Under the pieces are notes generated by a model. The model was not told where the DNA came from. It worked only from the letters and a program-made list of their open reading frames with translations, and did not search any database. A program made the position numbers and the translations under genes. Shown one piece after another: positions 55,206 through 64,000 of a stretch of 64,000 bases of DNA; position 1 is the first letter of the stretch, and every line of letters begins with the position of its first letter. The stretch lies in the NCBI GenBank assembly GCA_000497125.2, contig CM035317.1, positions 1,080,001 to 1,144,000 on the forward strand, given 5' to 3'. The DNA comes from Spironucleus salmonicida. Its lineage: Eukaryota > Fornicata > Diplomonadida > Hexamitidae.

Positions 55206-56090
55206 TCACTCCACATCAACAAAGCTCACATTCATTTAGCTATCTATTCTCCAAACTTTCATATCCGCCCCTACAACAACAATCTAATCTTCATCAAATT
55301 TACAAATTGCCTGTGAGCAACCAATATCTTACTTAAAAAAGCTTTTTATTTCATTTTCGCTCTCCTATATCTTAAATACATGTAAAGTTTTCGAACTGCT
55401 AGTTACAGCGATAATATCATTTTCCCCAAAAGCTATACTATTAATACAGGCCTATGTATGCCCTCTACGTAATTCACAATATTTACGCTATGAATGTACA
55501 CTCCAAATTCTAATGATAGTTCCTTTTTCAGAAGCTGTTGCCAGATATTTCCCATCACTGGATAATTAAATATGTTAAATGGGTGATTTATGTAGATTTG
55601 AAAGAAACTTAGAATAGTCATTTTCGAAAAATACTTTTACAGAAGATGGGATATTTCCTAAAATTGCAAAATGCTGTGTTGAAGAAATGGCCCCCATTGG
55701 ATTAGGAGCAGTTTCATATGTTTATAGAATTGCCATATCATTAAGATTCAATATCGATGTTTTTAAATGCTCTACAATGATAATAGTGGAACGCGTTAGA
55801 TTTATTTAAAGTATTTTTGACTCAAACGAATGTTCACCAAGAAATCGTTACGATTGATCATCATATAAGGATAATAAATTGTCAGATGCCAAAGCTGTAA
55901 TTGAAGATTTGAAAAGCAAAGATGCTATGTTGAAATTTGTCGCAAATTCTGTAGAGTATAAATGCTTAACTGGTTTGGTACTGAATACAGAAAATCCGCG
56001 TCTTGTAGTAGTGATAAAACAGGAAGCATCCTAATTGAATTACACAGAGGTGATTGGATACTGATTATTACCTTTCGACTAGATTTACAT
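55206..56090 (-). CDS. PROPPIN (WIPI/Atg18-family) WD-repeat protein
   Basis: 294 residues; ATG 56090 with CTTTCCACGAA before it, TGA 55206. Propeller blades are visible, including ITSVQFNQDASCFITTTRRG at the start and HKSPIQHIQLSSDGKYLATA in the centre. The phosphoinositide-binding motif appears as LRRG (207-210), in place of FRRG. PROPPINs bind PI3P/PI(3,5)P2 and act in autophagosome formation and endolysosomal membrane fission. Slightly shorter than yeast and human members because the last blade is reduced. Six or more Gln come from TAA/TAG. Confidence 0.85.
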
Positions 56091-56208
56091 TTCGTGGAAA
56101 GATCTATCAATTGTATTAAATGCAACTTATTTATTAGAAATTAATCTATTATTAATATTTAACTATTATCAACTATTATATACTTAAAAAGCAAATTCTA
56201 TTAATAAA

Positions 56209-56922
56209 TCAAAGTATCTTTTACTCTTTACTCCTGGCGTACCATTATAATGCCCATAAACTACAATCAATTGAATCATGAGTGAAATAATTCAAGTCTA
56301 CGATAAATAGTTTATTATTTTTGCTAATTACGCAGTCAAACGCTAAAAGATCTAATTTAAAAATACTATATAACTATTAGCTTATTAATCTTAACTATTA
56401 ATAAATTAAAGCCGAAACTGATATATTTATACCGTAAATTTTACTTTTATCAATTTAGCTATCAAAATTTATCGGAAGCTATTTCTAAATTCTTGCTTCA
56501 GCATAAACCAGTTCTTCAAAAACACAATAAGCTTTTATCATAATATCGGTATCAATTAGCGATTAACAGTGATTATCTGGATCAAAACTTTCTGATATAC
56601 GCATTTTGTGAGAAAGTTTATCTCCTGCAGCTTTATTAGATTTGATAATAAAATACTAAGATTTTTGAAAGGGTAAAAACTTAGTTAATTACGAATTTTA
56701 TAACTATTTGAAAGTTAAATCTCTATTATATAGTATTGACTGCGGTAGAAAACCAATATGATCGTAATATTGTGATTTTTACAATATGGGAAATTTCGCT
56801 ACTTTTTATGGAATATCATCTACTTGTATATTTATTCCATGTTATTTAAAAAAAATTATAACTTTTTATAATTTTTGATCATTTAATTTTATTTTTGGAG
56901 CTATAATAAGAACTTCATTCAT
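56209..56922 (-). CDS. inositol-phosphate kinase of the ITPK (ATP-grasp) family
   Basis: 237 residues; ATG 56922, TGA 56209. Order of features fits ITPK1: an N-terminal Rossmann-like part with FFKQHGINIQVDD, a nucleotide-binding strand FIIKSNKAAGDKLSHKM, a central IKAYCVFEELVYAEARIQKQLP (family: IKVYVVG...R.SLP), and the metal-binding end LDLLAFDCVISKNNKLFIVD followed by LNYF (family: GFDVI...VIDINYFPG). The family phosphorylates inositol tris/tetrakisphosphates using ATP. It is shorter than animal ITPK1 and the final helix region is reduced. Confidence 0.7.
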
Positions 56923-57560
56923 TCTATAAATATATAATGAAAACATATAATAATTACGTTAGAGAGAATAACTTTGAGAAATACTAAATATACTTTTATG
57001 ATAAATAAATTCATTTTTGTTGACCCTTACTTTAATATAAAAAATATTTATATTTATATTAATTATAATAACCTAAGGTATTTTGAACTAGAAATAACTA
57101 CAGTAAGATCAAACTAGAACCTTTTAATAAGAAACTCAATCATCCTTGCGGCGTGCTGTTAGAGCCTCATCAGTTAATTCCAATCCATTTAGATAAATCT
57201 AACTACTATTAAATTGCTTCATTTTCGTTCTTTATGAAACTAGTGTTTATAATTTATCCTGATTTTACAACACGGGAGGAAGTGTGCCCAGGGAGAATAA
57301 TCTATTTGGTTATGCATTAAATCCTTAATGTTTTTTGTGTAATAGACTAATTTTATACTTTGCTCGATTAGTCAATTTCATTTATAAAGTGAAAATCAAA
57401 ATAATAATGACATATAATATAGTTATGTCTCTTTCATCATATTTGATTACATTATATAGTAAGATAGACGATCTAGCTAACTGTAATGTACACTATTTTT
57501 TGTATATTCCTTATTATAACGTTATACTAAGATCTATGTTTTATTGTGTTTTCGCAAAAG
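56923..57560. other. AT-rich spacer
   Basis: No gene supported. The standard-code frame overlapping 57335-57595 runs into the tRNA and is not real. Confidence 0.4.
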
Positions 57561-57658
57561 GGAGCACGACTAGGAATCGAACCCAGGTCTCTTAAATCTC
57601 TAAGTAACATTACTAAATGTATACGGTTTAAGAATGTTACCATTACACTACCGCACCC
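57561..57658 (-). tRNA. tRNA gene with probable intron in the anticodon arm; isotype uncertain
   Basis: On the minus strand: acceptor GGGTGCG pairing (with G-U pairs) to CGTGCTC; D-arm AGTGTAATGGTAACAT containing the GG; anticodon stem TTAAA/TTTAA (extendable to TCTTAAA/TTTAAGA); variable GAGAC; T-arm CTGGG-TTCGATT-CCTAG. It is followed by a TTTT run as expected for Pol III termination. The anticodon loop holds about 30 bases instead of 7, so an intron of roughly 23-25 bases is inferred. Position 33 is not the usual T in the simplest fold, so the splice points and anticodon are not settled. The D-arm resembles Gln- and Gly-type tRNAs. Confidence 0.75.
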
Positions 57659-57856
57659 GAATATAAATAGTTTATAATAAGTATTACTAATACAAATCTT
57701 ATAAGTTATTTTGATATAAAACTATATCCTTACATTCTAAAAAGTATAAAACATACATCTCTGTTTTAACACATAAAAATCATCTATCTTATTTTGTCAA
57801 AACATATATTAATTTATATTATATATAATAACTATCTTTATTTTGCTCCATTCCCT
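57659..57856. promoter_or_regulatory. AT-rich 5' region with initiator
   Basis: AT-rich. TGCTCCATTCCCT directly abuts the ATG of the next gene, another example of the pyrimidine start motif. Confidence 0.4.
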
Positions 57857-59053
57857 ATGATGCTAAATTGTGAAACTGTCAACGTAACAGACAATAAAAA
57901 ATGCGACCTTTGTGAGGATCAATTCTCTCTTTCCGTAGATTAATCATCGTGTACATCTTGCACTTCAGTTTCTCTATCCTGTACCTGCAACTCCCACTCT
58001 ATTTCCTCCTGCACTTCCTGCAAGAACAATACTTGTGGTTCATGCTTACCAAATTACACATTATTTAATAATACATGCTCATAGTCTTGTACCGTTCCGT
58101 TTTGCAAAGTTTGCAATCCCACAGATGTCAAAAAATGCACATCCTGCAAGACCTTCTATTTTGTCTAAACTGATGCCACATGTGCAAAATGTCCCGATAA
58201 TTGTGAAACTTGCAACTCCAGTTCGTGTCTTACCTGCTCTTCAGGATATGGTATATCCAACAAGAAGTGTTTGCCATGTCCAAGAAACTGCAAAAACTGC
58301 GTTTCCCAAACTTGCAATTCGTGTTTTGACGGTTACGTTTTGTCCAACAATTCCTGCATTGCCTGCCCTTTAAATAACGCAATTAGCGCACTTTTCACAT
58401 CAGCATGCCCATGTGGATTGGGTAAAAATTGTGCAAACTGTGGAGTTAAAGGATGTGGTAACTGTCTGGTGGGTTATCATTTGTCAGCGATTACCTGCAC
58501 AAAATGTCCTGACCAAACGACTTAAATAGGCCCTAAAGCTTTTTGTAAAACTGAACTATGCCGGGACTAGAACTGCATCGATTGCCAATATAAGAAAAAC
58601 GTTTGTCGGCTATGCCAAAATGGATTTGAAATTAACGCTATTGGTAAATGCGTATAAGTTTGTTAATAAACGTTGAAAATGAATGAGTATTGCAATAACG
58701 GTAAAGTTAGTCCCTGTGACAGCAAATAGAACATTGGAGCGTGTTACTGCACCGGCGCAGAAAACTGTCAATCCTGCGATACAACTGGAAACAATTGTGC
58801 AAAATGCTTTTTGGGATATAAATAGAATAAGGATGGAAAGTGCGTAGAATGTGACAAAAACTATCTTTATGAACCTGGGAACTTACGCTGCAATCCTCTA
58901 GATGTAGAAGTTATCAGCGGCGCTGGTATCTCTGCCATTGTCTTTGCATGCCTATGGGTGATCGGCGGTATCGCTTACGGCATTTTCAGGTATAAAAAAT
59001 TTTGCAAAATAGAAAGGGCTTTCATTTCTGGAAAACCTGAAAAGATAGAGTGA
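57857..59053 (+). CDS. cysteine-rich surface membrane protein 3
   Basis: 398 residues; ATG 57857 (MMLNCETV), TGA 59051-59053. CxxC and CxC units throughout residues 5-350, one membrane segment (ISAIVFACLWVIGGIAYGIF) near residues 355-380, then a basic cytoplasmic tail of about 20 residues. Different from copies 1 and 2 in sequence and tail but the same architecture. Many Gln from TAA/TAG. Probably a VSP/CRMP-like surface protein. Confidence 0.8.
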
Positions 59054-59094
59054 AAATTGTATTATATTATATAATAGTATATTCAAGTTGTTGA

Positions 59095-60564
59095 TACTTT
59101 TTTAAACTAAAACTATATTTTTGCGATTAACTCTCCTCCTGCGTCTGCAACAGCGGCACCCCCAAACCATCCTCCCTTCCTGGGTGCCTCAAGTGCGCGC
59201 AGGCCAACACCTGCACTGAGTGTGCTTCTGGCCTTTTCCTGAGCACCAATACCTGCGTAGAGAACTGCCCTAGCGGTACCTACGTGACCGCCAGCGCCCA
59301 GTGCATCGCCTGCTCCAACTCTACGCCAGCTATCGGCTGCATCTGCGGGAAGCAGGCGGTCCAGTACTGCGTCTCCTGCGATAAAAACTTGTGCAACACA
59401 TGTCACATAAACTTTGAGCTCGACTCCAATACCCATAAGTGTGTCAAGTGCAAGAAGGGCTTCACCTCTCCAGACGGTAAGAGCTGTATCGAGTTCAACT
59501 GCCCCGATGACTGCCTAACCTGTGCGGACCCGAAAAAGTGTGATTAGTGCGAGCTGACGTTCACGTTAAACACAGGCAACAGCTGCACGCCATGCTTCGC
59601 GAATTGCGGCAAGTGTACGATTAACATGGGTACAACTGAGGTTCCAGCTCCGACGACCTGCACAACCTGCCTAGATGGGTTCTTCATCCAGAATGGCGGA
59701 CTGCACTGTCAGGAGTGCGGTATCAAGAGCTGTAAAACATGTACCCATACCACACTCCCGTTCCCAATCATCACCTGTGACACGTGCACGGATGGGTACC
59801 ATCTGGAGGGCGGGTTTTGTGTTATTTGCTCACCCAAGTCGAGCATCAACTTGGCATCCAAGGTTTGTACGTGCGGATCAGATACGACCGGGAACTGCGG
59901 GAACTGCTCCAGCAACAGCGATCACTGTGGGTACTGCTTGATTGGATATGGGCTAAATTTGGACGGGACGTGTACGAAATGCGCAGGAGTGTTTCCAGTT
60001 GTTGGGCCTCTCGGTAATTGCGTCAGTAACGAGACCTGCTTCGATGTTTAGTGCGTGGACTGTGGGAACTCGATAGATAGCTGTCGTAAATGCCGAGATG
60101 GGTTCTAGCTAGATATAACCGGGGTTTGCGTCAAGATCTGCACAATCAAGTTATAAAATGGACAGTTTTGCCGACAGAACGAGGATCTTACAATAGACCC
60201 AGTTGTAAATTTCTGCCCAGTAGATGGGCCTCTTATATAAACAATCACCACCGCCTGCTACTGTGGTGGCACAACCGAGAATTGTGCTAACTGTAGCGGC
60301 TCGACGATAAATCAGTGTGGTTCGTGTTTGAAGGGGTATAGTTTAGATGAGGATCATAACTGCAGTCTCTGTGCGTCAGGTTATCAACGTGACATGAGCA
60401 ATTTGCTATGCGTCCCATCGGGAGGAAATTCTAGCTCCGGCCTGTCCTTGGGATGGATAATTGGGATTTCGGTAACCGGGTGCCTGCTTTTGTGCACTCT
60501 GATAGTTGGGTTGATAGTTTGGTTTGTCAGAAGGGGCAAATAGGAATATACGAGAATCAGATGA
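59095..60564 (+). CDS. cysteine-rich surface membrane protein 4, start unresolved
   Basis: Open from just after an upstream in-frame TGA (59092-59094) to TGA 60562-60564. Cys-rich from about 59128 (SSCVCNSGT) with CxxC repeats, a C-terminal membrane segment (WIIGISVTGCLLLCTLIVGL) and the tail RRGKQEYTRIR. No ATG lies between the upstream TGA and the Cys-rich part; the first in-frame Met comes some 500 bases in. Either the start codon is mutated, a non-ATG start is used, or a 5' exon is missing. GC-richer than protein 3 next to it, so the two are not recent duplicates. Confidence 0.65.
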
Positions 60565-60780
60565 GTGATGCCACATTGTCTCGATTTTGGTTGGCACAGA
60601 GCCTAATAACTGTGACAATGCGATTTACCATAAGTAGATTTAGTGATGAGATCGTTCGAATAAATTGATTGAAATCGTATTGCTGCTGCTATAATTTGTA
60701 TACCCCAGCATTGTATATTATGTATGGGTTTACAACTTATATATATTAAGCGTCTATTTACTTAAAAATTCCCTTCCACA
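60565..60780. promoter_or_regulatory. spacer with initiator
   Basis: AT-rich second half, ending AATTCCCTTCCACA immediately before the ATG of the next gene: a clear example of the shared motif. Confidence 0.5.
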
Positions 60781-61368
60781 ATGCTTAATTTTACGAAACA
60801 TACACTTGCAGATGCAACTGCAACAGCTGCCACTAGATATATTTCTGACTCCCTTTCATCATTCAAGAATACGCCTACATTCCTTAACCCGGTCAAATTA
60901 TCATACGATCTCCCAAGGCTCAGTCCCGCCGTGCTCGTCCCGGAAATAGTACCAGCTGCAGCCCAAGAATTATTCTTCAGTAGGTTTCACTCTGAGTGGA
61001 GAGTTGTTAATTCCTTTAATGAGGCTCTTATTGACTGCCTCGTAGATATCGCACTATCTAAAGTAGTTGGCACGCCACTTAACTGGAGTAAGGTTACAGA
61101 TCACGGCTTGAACTAGTTTATACGATCAGTAGTATCTGGATATGGAAGCAAGATGTCGGCTAACGCGAACGGAAGAAGAAGACCATCTTATACAGATGAG
61201 TTTATATGGGGAGTTGCTGGAAGCATCTGCGGATAGGTAGCCGTTAATCTTGCCCGTGGTGAAAAGCTAGACCGGGATGTGTTAAAGAGAGGTATCATAG
61301 GTGGATTTTGTCGTACTGGGTATGGCTACGTAAGACGTGTTGTGGAGGAAGGACTTAGGGCTGAATGA
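60781..61368 (+). CDS. hypothetical protein
   Basis: 195 residues; ATG 60781, TGA 61366-61368; TAG/TAA Gln codons at 111 and later. N-terminus amphipathic and Thr/Ala-rich (MLNFTKHTLADATATAATRY). The central part has conserved-looking runs (FHSEWRVVNSFNEALIDCL) and the C-terminus is Gly- and Arg-rich with a weakly hydrophobic stretch (GVAGSICGQVAVNLARG). No family recognised; a peripheral membrane or organelle-linked protein is possible. Confidence 0.6.
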
Positions 61369-61377
61369 AGGAATTGA

Positions 61378-61674
61378 TCACTACATACTGCGTAAAATCT
61401 CTTATAATATGCCAACACTTATTTCTTATTTTGGATGTTCCCTGTTACGCGCCTTTCGGATTGCTTTGCGAAAGTTATAACGGTCTGGGTTCTATCGCAT
61501 TCGGAATAACTTTGACGTGCACTAAGCCAAACTGCGGTCAGGAAACACCTCCTTGATATTAACCCAAGAAACGTATCCTTTTGCCAACCCATGTGCCATA
61601 ACATAATCGAAGAGTAGTTACTCCTCAGCTTTAGTCCAAATAGGAGCTTTGATATCCGAATAATCTGGGATCAT
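61378..61674 (-). CDS. small Myb/SANT-like protein
   Basis: 98 residues; ATG 61674, TGA 61378. Residues 12-60 fit a Myb repeat: IWTKAEEQLLFDYV, a spaced Trp in YVSWVNIKEVFPDRSLAQCTSK, with the usual W...EE...L...W...I...R...QC pattern. The rest is basic (RKAIRKARNREHPK). Probably a DNA-binding factor. A single repeat suggests action as a dimer or with partners. It converges with the preceding gene, whose stop is 9 bases away. Confidence 0.6.
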
Positions 61675-61883
61675 TTTGTAACAAGTAGAGATATAAAGAA
61701 CTGCATATATATAAAAATAGTGTACATGATTGGTTGCGTAGACTCTCTAATATTTCAATTATAGAAACTACGCTAAAAGGCCTTGAAATACAGCCACTAT
61801 CCAAAAAATTAAATGATAATATCTTAGATGATTCATTTTTATGGATTTGTCTGTTTTCGTTTTTGATATTATTGATACTATGA
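61661..61883 (+). pseudogene. tail-anchored, SNARE-like fragment without start codon
   Basis: An open frame beginning after a TGA near 61660 and ending at TGA 61881-61883: a helical part (NSVHDWLRRLSNISIIETTL) and a C-terminal hydrophobic segment (FLWICLFSFLILLIL). No ATG is available and the 5' end overlaps the start of the Myb-like gene. Either a truncated gene or one with an unseen 5' exon. Confidence 0.3.
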
Positions 61884-62233
61884 ATAGCTAGCAACCTTGG
61901 GTTTTCGCCTCAATTCATCGTTAAACCTAAATCTATACTATACTAGCTATGTATCAGCTATAGCAGTGAATATACTTTTGTGCACGACAACCTGCTCATG
62001 GACGTCTAACTTCTTTAGTTAGAAGCCACCATCTTCAAGCTATGCTGCTAAAAAATTACCTGAGGTAACAATTTTATGTTTTTAGTTTTATTATGCTTGT
62101 ATCCTGACGGGAGAAAGCACTTGAGGTGGAGATATTGGTAGTAGTCGCATTTAGGTAAATATTTCGGTATATATTATATAATATCTAGTAATTTCAAAAA
62201 TATACCGCGAGAAAATTATAAAGTAAATATTAT
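61884..62233. other. AT-rich spacer, nothing seen
   Basis: No supported feature. Confidence 0.35.
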
Positions 62234-62424
62234 TCATTATAGCATAGATATCTTTCCAGCAGTCCGCATGCCAAATATAGTAGGAAAACTTTAATAGTAA
62301 GCACATAAGCGCCTCCATAGAGATGAAGATGTTGACACTGGTAATAGAGGTGTAACTTCGAATTTATATAATTCTGTATCAATGTTCTAAGGACCAGTGA
62401 AGCCGGTAAGCTACCCACCCCCAC
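62234..62424 (-). pseudogene. gene fragment ending close to the short inverted repeat
   Basis: On the minus strand a protein-like frame (LTGFTGPQNIDTELYKFEVT, then LWRRLCAYYQSFPTIFGM) ends at TGA 62234. It starts only after a TGA about 20 bases from the inverted repeat boundary at 62443 and has no ATG. It looks like the 3' end of a gene cut off by the repeat-bounded segment. Confidence 0.3.
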
Positions 62425-62442
62425 TTCAAAAGTAAGACCCGC

Positions 62443-62615
62443 ACGAACTAACTGTTACCATTAACCAAAAAACTCCCAATACCTATGGCTCTATATCCAG
62501 ACAAGGTTGTGATGGAGCACAGTGATACAATTTTCAAAATTTAAAACCAGTCACTTGACAACAAATAGGACGCATCCTAGCGCTACCATAATGCAGCAGT
62601 GGACACCTATAAATC
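62443..62615 (+). repeat. 173-bp inverted repeat, left copy
   Basis: Reverse complement of 63828-64000. It contains the last codons of the Yip1-family gene (minus strand) and about 110 bp beyond its stop. Confidence 0.9.
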
Positions 62616-63270
62616 CAACGATAAATCCTATTTTCTTTCCTTTATCACTAGACTATTGTTATCCATATTTAATAACATTTCTGCTAATAAAGATAGTACT
62701 CCAAATAGCACCTAACGTAAATATTATTGGTAAAATGTAGATAGGCAAAAATCCAACTAAAGGAATTAACGCACAAGTTGGAATTAATACAATTAGAGAA
62801 TATGCAGCTAATTACATGCATACAGTATAGTCTATTTTCATATCCATACACCAAACAATTCCCCACAGAATGAGGGTGATAACATAAACATATCCTGCTA
62901 CAATTCCTGAAAATATACCAATACTGTTACTAATTGATGTACCTGACTTGATAACCATTAATACGACTTATGCAAAAAATGCTATAAAAACTAGAGTAAC
63001 TGGGATCCAGAATGGCATAAATAAATCTGGTTCAGCTAATGCTGCTGTAGTGAGGAAATCACCTTTAAATATTACTAATGCTGATAAGACTCTTTAAAAT
63101 ATATCTAATTGTGTGAGTTAGAAATACTGCTACCAAAATGCAAGTTTGAATACTTTAGTGCAACCTTAAGGTAAATTATCATTAATAACATTTTATACAA
63201 AGGCAGGTGGCTGTTAATATAATGTTTCAGATACTTGTTGATTTGGATTATTCGGATCAAAATCAGCCAT
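62551..63270 (-). CDS. Yip1-family (YIPF) multi-pass membrane protein
   Basis: 239 residues; ATG 63270, TGA 62551; TTTCCTTTATAAATC before the start. An N-terminal cytosolic part, rich in Asn, Gln and Pro (MADFDPNNPNQQVS), is followed by about five membrane segments. The family-like junction PDLFMPFWIPVTLVFIAFFA marks the first helix, preceded by RVLSALVIFKGDFL. Yip1-domain proteins bind Rab GTPases and work at the Golgi/ER. Closest in layout to YIPF1/2. The last 20 residues are encoded inside the 173-bp inverted repeat. Confidence 0.65.
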
Positions 63271-63352
63271 GATTTATAAAGGAAAGGTATTACTATGTAA
63301 TAATATATAAAATAATAATATATAGATATACACTCCATTTTTCACTTTAATA

Positions 63353-63748
63353 ATGCCTAATTTAATTTCACCTATAGCAAACCCATTAGCTGATGAAAAG
63401 TTAGAATCCACTGCTTATAAGCTTTTAGAAAAATTGCATCCATTAAAATAGCTTGCTAGAGGTGTTAAAGAAGTTAAAAAACAGCTTAAACGTGATAAAA
63501 AAGGTATCCTTTTATTAGCTGCAGATTGTATGCCTACCTAGATTCTTGCGGCTTTCCCAACAATGGCTGCTGAAAAAAATGTTCCTTATATGTTTTTACG
63601 TTCTAAAAGTGACATAGCTAAAGCATGTGGATTGAAAGATTCAGTTGTTGCAGTATTAGCATATGAAAGTGAGGATAAAGACTATAAAAAAGTATTTGAA
63701 GCTGCTCAGAAGAAGATGATCGATAATGTTGGATTTAAAGTAGTGTGA
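63353..63748 (+). CDS. Nhp2-like L7Ae-family RNP protein
   Basis: 131 residues; ATG 63353, TGA 63746-63748; TAG Gln codons at 63449 and 63539. Family pattern is clear: RGVKEVKKQLKRDKKGILLL, then AADCMPTQILAAFP, then NVPYMFLRSKSDIAKACG. This fits Nhp2 of H/ACA snoRNPs (rRNA pseudouridylation) better than eL8/L7Ae or Snu13, although these are close relatives. It diverges from the Yip1-family gene with 82 bases between starts, which contain CACTCCATTTTTCACTTT. Confidence 0.8.
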
Positions 63749-63827
63749 TCATTTATTTTTATTATTGCAAATAGTGGATCTTTTTAAGGATATTATTCTT
63801 CTTTTATTGGCTAATTTTATGATTTAA

Positions 63828-63892
63828 GATTTATAGGTGTCCACTGCTGCATTATGGTAGCGCTAGGATGCGTCCTATTTGTTGTCAAGTGA
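63828..63892 (+). pseudogene. 3' fragment of a Yip1-family gene
   Basis: The repeat copy re-creates, on the plus strand, the final 20 residues of the Yip1-family protein (GVHCCIMVALGCVLFVVK and its TGA at 63890-63892). The sequence before it is unrelated to that gene, so it is a fragment carried by the repeat. Confidence 0.6.
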
Positions 63893-64000
63893 CTGGTTTT
63901 AAATTTTGAAAATTGTATCACTGTGCTCCATCACAACCTTGTCTGGATATAGAGCCATAGGTATTGGGAGTTTTTTGGTTAATGGTAACAGTTAGTTCGT
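63828..64000 (-). repeat. 173-bp inverted repeat, right copy, reaching the window edge
   Basis: Mirror of 62443-62615. It may continue past the window, since identity holds to the last base. Confidence 0.9.

Noticed and set aside
1-64000. CRISPR arrays, rRNA genes, bacterial-type operons
   Set aside because: No regularly spaced short repeats, no rRNA-like conserved stretches and no Shine-Dalgarno patterns; the window is eukaryotic.

Overview
The window looks like a gene-dense but repeat-rich nuclear segment of a protist that reads TAA and TAG as glutamine and uses TGA as its only stop. When TAA/TAG are read through, many fragmented reading frames join into complete proteins (eRF1, a PROPPIN, an ITPK-family kinase, Nhp2, a Yip1-family protein, four cysteine-rich membrane proteins), all closed by TGA. 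Together with VSP-like cysteine-rich surface proteins carrying a C-terminal transmembrane anchor, almost no visible introns, very short 5' leaders and a sharp AT-rich/GC-rich mosaic, this suggests a hexamitin diplomonad (Hexamita, Spironucleus or Trepomonas type). A ciliate is the main alternative. Names and boundaries come from reading the sequence by eye; nothing was searched.

Layout. 1-6.3 kb: an open frame at the left edge, a decayed membrane-protein gene, and a short protein resembling the Nup98 autoproteolytic domain. 7.1-25.6 kb: two tandem cysteine-rich surface-protein genes with shared flanks, separated by an 11 kb element (9601-20632) with 1,864-bp terminal inverted repeats, a family B DNA polymerase and a packaging-type ATPase, i.e. 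Polinton/Maverick-like. Its main genes are broken by frameshifts. 25.6-32.2 kb: AT-rich DNA, small genes, and a 515-residue membrane protein.

32.8-49.6 kb: a large inverted repeat. Two near-identical GC-rich arms of about 4.85 kb (32816-37664 and 44759-49606) each hold the same five genes: an RCC1-like membrane protein, an LSm protein, an SLC35F6-like transporter, a cathepsin B-like protein lacking its catalytic Cys and His, and a thioredoxin/PDI-like protein. Outside the arms, at mirror-image positions, lie two diverged paralogues of exactly the same length (30620-32167 and 50285-51832). The duplication is therefore probably older and larger than the arms, whose identity is best explained by recent gene conversion. 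The spacer carries an EF-hand-like protein, small unknown genes, a tail-anchored protein and eRF1, the factor whose specificity must fit the reassigned code.

50-64 kb: an IFT57/CLUAP1-like protein, a SNARE-like protein, a PROPPIN, an ITPK-family kinase, a tRNA with a probable intron, two more cysteine-rich surface proteins, a small Myb-like protein, a Yip1-family protein and Nhp2. The last two lie between 173-bp inverted repeats that reach the window edge. Genes in both AT-rich and GC-rich parts share a pyrimidine motif, roughly TTCCACTCC, within about 30 bases of the start codon, so the GC-rich genes appear to use the same transcription start signal as the rest.
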